Assembly (NCBI GenBank): GCA_947853245.1
Contig: CANTWP010000072.1
Coordinates: 1-8,162, forward strand
Length of the DNA: 8,162 bases
Direction of reading: 5' to 3'
Source of the DNA: an uncultured Bacilli bacterium
Lineage (GTDB): Bacteria > Bacillota_I > Bacilli_A > RF39 > UBA660
Position numbers and translations under genes: made by a program. Positions 1 to 6,439 of the stretch are shown here, one piece after another (within the stretch, counting starts at the first letter, position 1; the number at the start of each line of letters is the position of its first letter). Under the pieces are notes generated by a model that was given only the letters and a program-made list of their open reading frames with translations, did no database searches and was not told the DNA's origin.

Positions 1-1003
1 GAAGTTGCTAAACAGAATAATATTGTTTATACGTTTACATATTTGGATGGTAGTGAAATAAAAGCTGGATCTTTATTAAAGTCAGGAGAATCTAAATCTT
101 TAAAACTAATAGTAGAATATGAAGATGTAAGTAGTATTAATAATAGGGATATCGAGTTTGAACTCGGTATATCATTAGTATATATTCAATCTAGAGAAGA
201 AAATAATAGTGGTGAAGTCATAACCGATTATAATCTTGCAATAAACGGTAATTTAGAATATCACAGTAACATGTATTTTCCATATTTTACATATTAAAAT
301 GGAGAACTTGTTTATAGTGTTCAACTTCAGCAGCTTTAATTAGTTCCCATTATATACCAATCAATCCTGATAAAGAGTATGAAATAAGTATAACAGCGAG
401 AAGTGATAACCCAGAAGCTAGATTTTATATGGGCATAGCGGAGTAATAGATCCAACTGATTTAATGTATGTAAAAGACACTTTAACAACATTGACTGAAG
501 ATTTAAAAGAAGGGGATACCGTTATACATCTAGAAGATACTAGTAATTTGCAAATATTAACTGAAGAAGATTATTATTATCCCTATAGTAAAGGTTTAAT
601 ATTTTGGAATTATGAAGATAGTACTGGGTATAAATATCCAAGTTTAAGCTATTCCAAGAATAATTGGAATGATTTGTTTGATTATAGCGGGATAGATAAA
701 GAAAATAATATGATTACTTAAAAAAATCCCTGGAATCATGGAACTATAGTAAAAGGAACAGATTTAAGTCAAAAATCATCTGGAAATACTTATAATTATG
801 GCTTTTTAAGTAATAAAACATTATCACAAGAATATCAAACATATAGTTTTCATATTAGCGGAACTATTAATAATGGAATAATTGAAATTTATTCTAAATT
901 TCGTCCAGGAACAAAGTATATCAATTTATTCATTTATCATCATTATAAAAATTCACCTAATACAACTCTTTACATCAAAGACTTTGTAGTTAAGGAAGTT
1001 TAA
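1..1003 (+). pseudogene. Decayed secreted/tail-like protein: SipW-type domain end plus carbohydrate-binding-like module (5' end outside window)
   Basis: The reading is open from base 1. Bases 1-228 encode a beta-rich stretch (LDGSEIKAGSLLKSGESKSL, then a strand ending LVYIQ) resembling the C-terminal end of SipW-dependent/camelysin-like secreted proteins of gut Firmicutes. From about 229 (NLAINGNLEY, FPYFTY) a second module starts and runs to the TAA at 1001-1003. Its landmarks are YIPINPDKEYEISI, YVKDTLTTL, GLIFWNYEDS, NPWNHGT, KFRPGTKYI and a final YIKDFVVKEV. I recognise this pattern from memory as a carbohydrate-binding-like module of phage tail and surface proteins. The module is broken. 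It has an in-frame TAA at 295-297, a shift to frame 3 near 318-335, then TAA and TAG at 444-449 with a shift to frame 2 and loss of expected residues, and TAA at 719-721 where homologues as I recall them have Leu. The longest intact pieces are 1-297, 464-721 and 722-1003. Function is presumably lost. Domain naming is from pattern memory; the broken state is directly visible. Confidence 0.8.
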
Positions 1004-1204
1004 TTGTTATTTTAATTACTTAATGAATTTATTTTAAATAAATATTTATTGTATATTTTAAGTATATGTCTAGATATCTATAATAGTTTTGATTACAATT
1101 AAAAGATGTGATTGGTAATAAATTCATAGCAAATCTTAATATCATAAAAATAGATAAATCATTGTGTTAATTCTGTAATTAAAGTATTTTGTTTTTTTCT
1201 TTAT

Positions 1205-1236
1205 AAACAATAGTTATAATATACTATTGTTTTTTT
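1205..1236 (+). terminator. Rho-independent terminator upstream of yqfC
   Basis: A perfect 10-bp inverted repeat (AAACAATAGT at 1205-1214 and ACTATTGTTT at 1223-1232) encloses an 8-base loop and runs into seven T (1230-1236). The stem is AT-rich, so it is weaker than a textbook terminator, but the U-tract is only on the + side. It would stop transcription coming from the decayed gene. The rest of the 1004-1281 spacer shows no gene; it holds only AT-only palindromes such as 1027-1043. Confidence 0.65.
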
Positions 1237-1245
1237 ACATAAAAA
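1217..1245 (+). promoter_or_regulatory. Possible sigma-E-type promoter for yqfC-yqfD
   Basis: TAATATA (1217-1223) matches 6 of 7 positions of the Bacillus sigma-E -35 consensus KMATATT. After exactly 14 bases, CATAAAAA (1238-1245) matches 6 of 8 positions of CATACAHT. Initiation would fall about 30 bases before the yqfC ATG. In B. subtilis yqfC and yqfD are, to my knowledge, sigma-E (mother-cell) genes, which fits. Caution: the spacer is extremely AT-rich, so chance matches are likely, and the -35 overlaps the terminator hairpin. Confidence 0.35.
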
Positions 1246-1281
1246 TCTATTTCTAATAATAAAATTGATATAGGTGATGTT

Positions 1282-1521
1282 ATGAAAATAGTAAATAATT
1301 TTCGTAGCTTTTTACTTGAAGATAATTTTGAAATTCATATTTATAAAAATAAAATAGATATTTTGAATTATACTTCAATGGGACATTTTGATTCTAATAA
1401 AATAATTGTTTATTCAGATTCGGGATATATTACAATTAAAGGTGAGAATTTAGTTGTTACGAAGTTGCTGAAGGATGAGGTTTTAATTACAGGAGTAATT
1501 GTTAGTATAGAATTGAGGTAA
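1282..1521 (+). CDS. yqfC: Sporulation protein YqfC (YabP/YqfC family)
   Basis: This 79-residue protein belongs to the YabP/YqfC family of small sporulation proteins made in the mother cell; the biochemical role is not established. The pattern is a short N-terminal region, then alternating strands: an IHIYKNKIDILNY-like stretch (about 18-30), a central IIVYSDSGYITIKG (41-54) and a closing LLKDEVLITGVIVSIE (62-77), typical of the family. B. subtilis YqfC is slightly longer. The ATG is preceded by AGGTGAT at good spacing. The next gene, yqfD, starts 2 bases after its stop, the conserved pairing that supports both identifications. There are no membrane segments. Alternative: another YabP-type protein, but the yqfD neighbour favours YqfC. 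Confidence 0.85.
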   Translation: MKIVNNFRSFLLEDNFEIHIYKNKIDILNYTSMGHFDSNKIIVYSDSGYITIKGENLVVTKLLKDEVLITGVIVSIELR

Positions 1522-1523
1522 AT

Positions 1524-2711
1524 ATGAAAAATCATTTATCATTTTTTTTAGCTAGTAAAATCAGAATTAAAGTTACTGGTAAAAATACTGACAAATTTAT
1601 TCGTAAGTTAGTTACTGCCAAAGTAGAATTGTTAAATATTAAACATCTAAAAAGAAATTGCACATATATTTGGATATATAAAAAAGATTATCCTACAATT
1701 GATAGATTAAAGACTATTTATGATTTTGATGTAGTAGATGCTGCTGGTTGGATTAAAATTAGAAAAGTTATCAATGTAAATAAATATTTTATTTTTTCTT
1801 TAATAATTGGTTTAGCATGTTTAATTATACTTACTAATTTAATATTTAAAGTGGAAGTTATTCATAATAATAAAGATATTAGAGATTTTATTATAAATGA
1901 ATTAAGGGAATATGGCATAGATAAGTATAAATTTAAGAAAAACTTTAAGGATCTTAATAAAATTAAAGAAAGTATTTTGTTAGAATTTAAAGATAAAATA
2001 GAATGGTTAGAGATCGAAACAGTTGGCGTAAAATACGTAGTTAGAATAGAGTTGAGAGAAATAATTGATAAACCGGAACCCGTTAATAATAGAGATGTAG
2101 TAGCGTTAAAAGACGCGACTATTAAAAAGATTACTGCTTATAGTGGTCAAGTTGTTAAAACGGTTAATTCCTATGTAAAAAAAGGTGATACCATTATCAG
2201 TGGAGTTATTACTTTAAATGATAATACTAAAGGTTTTACCGCTGCAGATGGAAAAATTTATGGTGAAGTATGGTATAATATGACTGTAGAGTATCCATTT
2301 ACTTATTACGAAGAAAAGTATACTGGTAAAAAGAATCATGCTTTAGTATTTAAATTTTTAAATTGGAATTTTTCTATTCCAAAAAATAAATTTTATAAAA
2401 CGGTAGAAGAGAAAATTATTTTAAAAAATGATTTGTTTCCTTTATCTTTAACGTATGAAACACAGAAAGAAGTAGAGATTATTGATCAAGTATTAACTGA
2501 AGAACAGGCCATAGAGTATGCGATACAATTGGCTAAAGATAAAATGATACAAGAACTTGACAAAGATGAGTATATAATTTCGCAAAAAAATTTGAAAATT
2601 GATATAAAGGATAGTAAGATAGTATTAGACAGTTTTTTTGTAGTATATGAGAATATTACAGATTATAAAGAAATTAATGAAGAAATGATAGAAGAAACAA
2701 AGGTAGATTGA
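1524..2711 (+). CDS. yqfD: Sporulation protein YqfD
   Basis: This 395-residue protein is close to the usual length of about 400 for YqfD, a mother-cell membrane protein needed for normal sporulation in Bacillus and found across endospore formers; its molecular activity is unknown. Residues 1-85 form a cytoplasmic N-terminal domain with the family-like VELLNIKHLKRNCTYIWI stretch. One transmembrane helix spans about 88-108 (YFIFSLIIGLACLIILTNLI). A long extracytoplasmic part follows, with IRDFIINELREYGIDKYKFK (about 119-138), a central strand-rich region containing VVKTVNSYVKKGDTIISGVI, and an acidic tail. The SD-like GAGGT overlaps the yqfC stop, implying co-translation. The VanZ-like gene follows after 4 bases, where phoH is usual. 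No frameshift or missing domain is seen, so the gene looks intact. Confidence 0.88.
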   Translation: MKNHLSFFLASKIRIKVTGKNTDKFIRKLVTAKVELLNIKHLKRNCTYIWIYKKDYPTIDRLKTIYDFDVVDAAGWIKIRKVINVNKYFIFSLIIGLACLIILTNLIFKVEVIHNNKDIRDFIINELREYGIDKYKFKKNFKDLNKIKESILLEFKDKIEWLEIETVGVKYVVRIELREIIDKPEPVNNRDVVALKDATIKKITAYSGQVVKTVNSYVKKGDTIISGVITLNDNTKGFTAADGKIYGEVWYNMTVEYPFTYYEEKYTGKKNHALVFKFLNWNFSIPKNKFYKTVEEKIILKNDLFPLSLTYETQKEVEIIDQVLTEEQAIEYAIQLAKDKMIQELDKDEYIISQKNLKIDIKDSKIVLDSFFVVYENITDYKEINEEMIEETKVD

Positions 2712-2715
2712 TAAT

Positions 2716-3330
2716 ATGTTTAGAGAAATTATATTAGGAATATTAAATAATGTATGGCAAATATTACTTATTGGTATTTTAATATTGATGTTAATTAGAG
2801 TACTTTATTTTAAAGTAACTAAAAAGAAAATTGTTTTTTATAGAGAAGTATTATTAGTGTTATTCCTAGTATATTTAGTTTGTTTATTTTATGTAGTGAC
2901 ATTTGAAGATGTAGAGTGGTCTACCTCTAACTATATACCATTTAAAGAAATTACCCGTTATAGTTTTGGTTCAAAATTATTTATTAAAAATGTAGTTGGA
3001 AATATTATTATGTTTGTTCCTTTTGGATTCTTTGTAGGATATTTTTGTAAAATTAAAAATAAAGGATTAATGTTTATAATAATTACATTAATTTCTATTT
3101 CAATAGAATTATTACAAAAACAAATAGGGCGAGTATTTGATATAGATGATATTCTATTAAATGTAATTGGTGGCTTTATTGGTTTTATTATTTGTGATAC
3201 ATTTAAAGATTTTAAGAATCATTTACCAAGTTTCTTGAAAAAGAACTATATTTATAATATAATAGTTGTTGTTTTATTGATACTATTTATATTTTATTTA
3301 GCAAATACTATAGAAGTGGGGATTTTATGA
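2716..3330 (+). CDS. VanZ-family integral membrane protein
   Basis: This 204-residue protein has about six predicted membrane helices (near 11-31, 43-63, 92-111, 117-134, 147-162 and 180-198). The VanZ family is named after a teicoplanin-resistance protein, but most chromosomal members have no known activity. Signature stretches are YIPF (73-76), NVVGNIIMFVPFGFF (92-106), the SISIELLQKQIGRVFDIDDI run (127-146) and LLNVIGGFIGF (147-157). The family's conserved Asn, Glu, Gln, Gly-Arg and Asp-Asp residues are all present. The start lies 4 bases after yqfD with only a weak upstream AAAGG. Its stop overlaps the ybeY start as ATGA, implying translational coupling. Finding VanZ between yqfD and ybeY is unusual, because phoH, and often pgpH, occupy this place in many Firmicutes. 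Function here is unknown; a cell-envelope role is only a guess. Confidence 0.82.
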   Translation: MFREIILGILNNVWQILLIGILILMLIRVLYFKVTKKKIVFYREVLLVLFLVYLVCLFYVVTFEDVEWSTSNYIPFKEITRYSFGSKLFIKNVVGNIIMFVPFGFFVGYFCKIKNKGLMFIIITLISISIELLQKQIGRVFDIDDILLNVIGGFIGFIICDTFKDFKNHLPSFLKKNYIYNIIVVVLLILFIFYLANTIEVGIL

Positions 3331-3773
3331 GTAATATAGGTATATATAACGAAACAAGTACAGAATTAAAAGAATTAGAGAAATTAAAAGAATTATTAGA
3401 ATTTGCTTTGAATTATCAGAATTTAGATAATGTAGATTTTAATATTATTTTAGTATCAGAAGAGAAGATTCATGAAATAAATAAAGAATATCGTGGAATT
3501 GATAGAGTAACTGATGTAATTAGTTTTGCTTTGGAAGATTCTAAGGATATTGATTATGAAGGGTATAGATTATTAGGGGATATTTATATCTGTGATAATA
3601 AAGTATTTTCTCAAGCTGAAGAATATGGCCATAGTGTAAAAAGAGAATTGTCTTTTTTAGCGGTTCATGGATTACTACATTTATTAGGGTATGATCACAT
3701 GAATGAGCAAGACGAAAAAGTTATGTTTAATTTACAAGAAGAAATATTAGATAAATATGGTATTAAAAGATAG
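3327..3773 (+). CDS. ybeY: Endoribonuclease YbeY (rRNA maturation factor)
   Basis: YbeY is a metal-dependent single-strand endoribonuclease of the UPF0054 family acting in 16S rRNA 3'-end maturation and ribosome quality control. At 148 residues the length is normal. The metal-binding signature HGLLHLLGYDH has its three histidines at 114, 118 and 124. Other family landmarks are INKEYRGIDRVTDVISFAL (51-69) and RLLGDIYIC (81-89). The ATG overlaps the VanZ-like stop by 4 bases, with GGGGAT just upstream as ribosome-binding sequence. cdd starts 9 bases later. Being close to era makes sense, because Era also works on the small-subunit 3' end. Nothing important is missing and identification is firm. 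Confidence 0.95.
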   Translation: MSNIGIYNETSTELKELEKLKELLEFALNYQNLDNVDFNIILVSEEKIHEINKEYRGIDRVTDVISFALEDSKDIDYEGYRLLGDIYICDNKVFSQAEEYGHSVKRELSFLAVHGLLHLLGYDHMNEQDEKVMFNLQEEILDKYGIKR

Positions 3774-3782
3774 GAGAAAAAC

Positions 3783-4169
3783 ATGGAAGAAAAATTAAGA
3801 AATTTATTAGAAAACGCTTATTGTCCTTATTCTAATTTTGCAGTTAGTGCTATAGTAGTAATGCGTGATGGTCAAGAATTTAGCGGAGTTAATGTAGAAA
3901 ACGCTTCTTATGGAGCTGGAATTTGTGCTGAAAGAAATGCGATTACAACCGCTGTTACAAATGGATATCAAAAAGGTGATTTTAAAGAATTAAATATTAT
4001 GGTAAGTTCTGGTAATATTAGTACTTGTTGTTTTATATGTAGACAAGTTATTGTTGAATTTTTTGAAAATACTGCTAGAGTAAATTGTTATAGTAAAAAT
4101 GGTGAAGTTAAAACTTTTACAGTTGGACAAATGTGTCCTTATCCTTTTGATGGAAGTGATTTAGAGTGA
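3783..4169 (+). CDS. cdd: Cytidine deaminase (with altered second zinc motif)
   Basis: This enzyme hydrolytically deaminates cytidine and deoxycytidine to uridine and deoxyuridine in pyrimidine salvage, usually as a small tetramer. At 128 residues it has the short Bacillus-like form. Visible motifs are the N-terminal YCPYSNFAVSA (13-23), the nucleoside-binding GVNVENASYG (35-44), and CAE at 48-50, where Cys48 binds zinc and Glu50 is the proton shuttle. Cys83 and Cys86 are the remaining zinc ligands. The normal PCGACRQ motif reads CCFICRQ here (82-88): Pro to Cys, Gly to Phe, Ala to Ile. All ligands are kept, so activity is plausible but the pocket rim may differ. AGGAG precedes the ATG. The stop overlaps the GTG start of era by 4 bases. 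Confidence 0.93.
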   Translation: MEEKLRNLLENAYCPYSNFAVSAIVVMRDGQEFSGVNVENASYGAGICAERNAITTAVTNGYQKGDFKELNIMVSSGNISTCCFICRQVIVEFFENTARVNCYSKNGEVKTFTVGQMCPYPFDGSDLE

Positions 4170-5053
4170 AAAGTGGATTTGTAAGCTTCATAGGACGTCC
4201 TAATGTTGGTAAATCAACGTTATTAAATACTATTATTGGAAGAAAGGTTGCTATCGCAACCAATAAACCCCAAACAACAAGAAATCTAATTCAAGGTATT
4301 TATAATGATGAAGATTCACAAATAGTATTTGTTGATACACCAGGAATTCATAAACCAAATAATAAATTAGGGGCTGTTTTAAATGAACAAGCTTATTATA
4401 CTTTAGACGAAGTAGATATTGTGGTATTACTAGTTGATGGAAGTGAATCTTTAGGAAAAGGTGATAAGTTTGTTATTAATAGATTAAAAGAGACAAAGAG
4501 CCCAGTAATATTAGTTATTAATAAAATAGATAAATTATCTAGAGAAGAAATATTACATAAGATAAATGAGTATAAAGATCTTTATAATTTTAAAGAGATA
4601 GTTCCATTATCCGCTATGAAGAATAATAATGTAAAAGAACTTATTAAGGTATTAAAAGATTATTTGCCTGAAGGAGAAAGAATGTTTGATGAAGAACTAT
4701 ATACAAATAGTTCTGAACGTTTTATGACTTCAGAAATTATTCGTGAGAAAGTATTTAATTTAACAGAACAGGAAGTCCCACATTCTCTTACTTGTGTTGT
4801 GGAAGAAATGAAGTTTAATAAAACTTCAGTATCAATCATTGCGTCTATTATAGTTGATCGTGATTCATTAAAGAAAATTATTATTGGAGCACATGGTAGT
4901 AAAGTAAAACAGATTGGTATGGAAGCAAGAGTAGATATTGAGAAATTGTTTGGGAAGAAAGTTTTTTTAGAGCTTTATGTTCGAACAATCCAAAAATGGC
5001 GAGATAAAGAAAAATATCTAATGGAATTTGGATATTATGATTTTGAACAATAA
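4166..5053 (+). CDS. era: GTPase Era
   Basis: Era is an essential GTPase that binds the 3' end of 16S rRNA and aids 30S assembly. The 295 residues match the usual length. GTPase motifs are G1 GRPNVGKST (10-18), G2 within KPQTTRN (34-40), G3 DTPG (57-60), G4 NKID (119-122) and G5 SA (149-150). The C-terminal KH domain carries GAHG (241-244) and the closing KWRDKEKYLMEFGY (277-290). The start is a GTG in the overlap GTGA with the cdd stop; this is the only position giving the full conserved N-terminus, and GGAAG lies upstream. A short inverted repeat (4246-4261, GGTTGC/GCAACC) falls in the conserved KVAIATNK codons and is probably incidental. The gene is intact and the identification certain. 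Confidence 0.97.
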   Translation: MKSGFVSFIGRPNVGKSTLLNTIIGRKVAIATNKPQTTRNLIQGIYNDEDSQIVFVDTPGIHKPNNKLGAVLNEQAYYTLDEVDIVVLLVDGSESLGKGDKFVINRLKETKSPVILVINKIDKLSREEILHKINEYKDLYNFKEIVPLSAMKNNNVKELIKVLKDYLPEGERMFDEELYTNSSERFMTSEIIREKVFNLTEQEVPHSLTCVVEEMKFNKTSVSIIASIIVDRDSLKKIIIGAHGSKVKQIGMEARVDIEKLFGKKVFLELYVRTIQKWRDKEKYLMEFGYYDFEQ

Positions 5054-5114
5054 ATTGTAACAAATTTTTGAATAAAAATAATATATTATTATCATTATAA
5101 AGTAGGTGATAATA

Positions 5115-5210
5115 ATGAAAGAATTACTTTGGAATTTATTTAAAAATACAGGGAAAATAGAATACTATTTAAAGTATAAGGAATTAGAAAATAATAAGGC
5201 AGATAAATAG
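5115..5210 (+). CDS. yqzL: YqzL-family small protein
   Basis: This frame encodes only 31 residues (begins MKELLWNLFKNTGKIEYYL, ends NNKADK, stop TAG at 5208-5210) and is easily missed because of its size. AGGTGAT (5104-5110) stands 4 bases before the ATG. It matches the YqzL-like family pattern: a short amphipathic start with a conserved Trp, a TG-I--YL--KE core and a charged tail. It lies between era and recO, exactly where B. subtilis yqzL is found. That position, the strong ribosome-binding site and the 8-base gap to recO all support a real gene. The function of the family is unknown. This member is shorter than the Bacillus one, lacking most of the tail. The 61-base gap before it holds no convincing promoter. 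Confidence 0.8.
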   Translation: MKELLWNLFKNTGKIEYYLKYKELENNKADK

Positions 5211-5218
5211 GAGTATAT

Positions 5219-5950
5219 ATGTTAGAAAAAATAGAGGGAATTGTCATTAGTGAAACTGCTTATGGTGAAACTAGTAAAATTATTAATGTTTTAACTAAAG
5301 ACTTTGGTATAGTTGGCATCATGGCCAAAGGTGCTAAACGTATGAAAAGTGAGTTTCGTGTACTAACTTCTAAACTAACATATGCCTATTTTCATGTTTA
5401 TTATAAAAAAGATAAATTATCTACTTTAGTTGCTGTAGATAAAATAGATACTTTTAAAAATATTTTAAAGGATATAACCTTAATTAGTTATGCAACATTC
5501 TTATTAGATTTATCAGAACAAGTAATGAAGCATAGTGGAAATTCTATTGTTTTTACGACATTGCTTTCTGCTTTAAAGAAAATAAATGATAAATTTGATC
5601 CAATGGTAATTACGAATATTGTAGAACTCAAATATTTAAATTTACTTGGTGTTATGCCAGTACTTGATTGTTGTGCCGGTTGTGGCAGTACTAATGATAT
5701 TATTACTTTATCGAATATCAAAGGTGGTTATGTTTGCAAGAATTGTCATACTAATGAGAGAATTGTTTCTAGTGATACTTTAAAATTTATTCGTGGTTTT
5801 TATTATTTGGAAATAAATAAAATAACTAAGTTGGATATTGATAATAAAATTAAAGATGAGATTAATTTATTTCTCGATGATTATTATGATACTTATACTG
5901 GTTTATATTTGAAAAGTAAAAATTTCTTAAAGGATTTAAGTAAATTGTAG
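5219..5950 (+). CDS. recO: DNA repair protein RecO
   Basis: RecO is the recombination mediator that, with RecR, helps load RecA onto SSB-coated single-stranded DNA and anneals strands in the RecFOR pathway. At 243 residues the length is typical. The N-terminal OB-fold begins IEGIVISETAYGETSKIINVLTKDFG (5-30), followed by the conserved KGAKRMKSEFRVLTSKL (37-53). A helical middle follows. The zinc-binding motif of Gram-positive RecO is complete: Cys152 and Cys155 (CAGC), Cys173 and Cys176 (CKNC). The ATG is preceded by GGAG starting at the yqzL stop. The PAP2-like gene follows after 7 bases, with its AGGTGA overlapping the recO stop, so the two are probably co-translated. The gene is intact. 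Confidence 0.95.
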   Translation: MLEKIEGIVISETAYGETSKIINVLTKDFGIVGIMAKGAKRMKSEFRVLTSKLTYAYFHVYYKKDKLSTLVAVDKIDTFKNILKDITLISYATFLLDLSEQVMKHSGNSIVFTTLLSALKKINDKFDPMVITNIVELKYLNLLGVMPVLDCCAGCGSTNDIITLSNIKGGYVCKNCHTNERIVSSDTLKFIRGFYYLEINKITKLDIDNKIKDEINLFLDDYYDTYTGLYLKSKNFLKDLSKL

Positions 5951-5957
5951 GTGAAAT

Positions 5958-6395
5958 ATGAAAGATTATAAATATTTGATAGTTCCTTTTGCTACATTAT
6001 TTATTTGTCAGCTAATTAAATTTATTATCGAATCTATTAAATGTAAAAAATTAAAGTGGGGAAGACTATTTAATGGAACAGGTGGTATGCCTAGTTCTCA
6101 TACTTCTTTTACTTTTTCTTGTGTATTTATGATAGCTAAATATGTAGGAATAACTTCACCTCTTTTTGCTGTATCTTTAGTATTTTCTTTAATTGTGGCA
6201 TATGATTCTATGGGACTTCGTATGGAAAGTGGTAAGCAAGCGGAGGCGATTAATATTCTTCTAGATGAAGTTTTTGAATCCAAAGAAGGATTTTGTCATT
6301 TAAAAGAGAGTCTCGGCCATAAACCATTTGAGGTACTGATGGGAATAGTTTTAGCATTAATCATTTCTATTATTAGTAATGTTTTAATTTTTTAG
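5958..6395 (+). CDS. Divergent PAP2-family membrane protein (YuiD-like)
   Basis: This 145-residue integral membrane protein belongs to the divergent PAP2 family (B. subtilis YuiD type), distantly related to phosphatidic-acid phosphatases and vanadium haloperoxidases. Motifs are GGMPSSHTS (42-50), YDSMGLRMESGKQAEAIN (82-99) and LGHKPFEVLMG (119-129). The second His-containing motif keeps the GHKP-E-L-G pattern typical of the family. Membrane helices are likely near 6-24, 51-62, 66-82 and 126-144. The substrate is not established; phospholipid or isoprenoid-phosphate dephosphorylation is inferred only from the superfamily. Its ribosome-binding AGGTGA overlaps the recO stop, so it looks like the last gene of the upstream run. 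No terminator is visible after it; a new promoter starts 10 bases downstream. Confidence 0.85.
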   Translation: MKDYKYLIVPFATLFICQLIKFIIESIKCKKLKWGRLFNGTGGMPSSHTSFTFSCVFMIAKYVGITSPLFAVSLVFSLIVAYDSMGLRMESGKQAEAINILLDEVFESKEGFCHLKESLGHKPFEVLMGIVLALIISIISNVLIF

Positions 6396-6404
6396 TTAAA
6401 TGGC

Positions 6405-6433
6405 TTGACGAAACAATTAATTTCGATTAAAAT
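6405..6433 (+). promoter_or_regulatory. Sigma-A-type promoter of the T-box/glyS transcript
   Basis: TTGACG (6405-6410, 5 of 6 to TTGACA) and TAAAAT (6428-6433, 5 of 6 to TATAAT) are separated by exactly 17 bases. Transcription would begin near 6440, giving the T-box leader its 5' end. This is the best vegetative promoter in the window. Confidence 0.8.
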
Positions 6434-6439
6434 ATAGAT

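Noticed and set aside
1027..1043. ATTTATTT-T-AAATAAAT palindrome after the decayed gene.
   Set aside because: Purely A/T, no T-tract after it and no nearby gene start, so chance is enough to explain it.
4246..4261. GGTTGC/GCAACC inverted repeat in era.
   Set aside because: It falls in codons for a conserved part of the G domain and is probably a by-product of coding.
5055..5089. Possible vegetative promoter before yqzL (TTGTAA or TTGAAT with AT-rich -10 candidates) and an AT-only 14-base palindrome (5077-5090).
   Set aside because: No -35/-10 pair has both good matches and 16-18 base spacing, and AT-only palindromes are expected in this composition.
4881..5721. Minus-strand open frames inside era (4881-5063) and recO (5488-5721).
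   Set aside because: They lie antisense to well-recognised genes, have no sensible ribosome-binding sites and give no recognisable protein.
6098..6283. Minus-strand open frame inside the PAP2-like gene.
   Set aside because: It is antisense to a gene with clear motifs and is best seen as a shadow frame.
6417..6430. TTAAT-TTCG-ATTAA hairpin between the -35 and -10 boxes.
   Set aside because: Only 5 AT pairs and upstream of the expected transcription start, so it is unlikely to act in the T-box RNA; no U-tract for a terminator.
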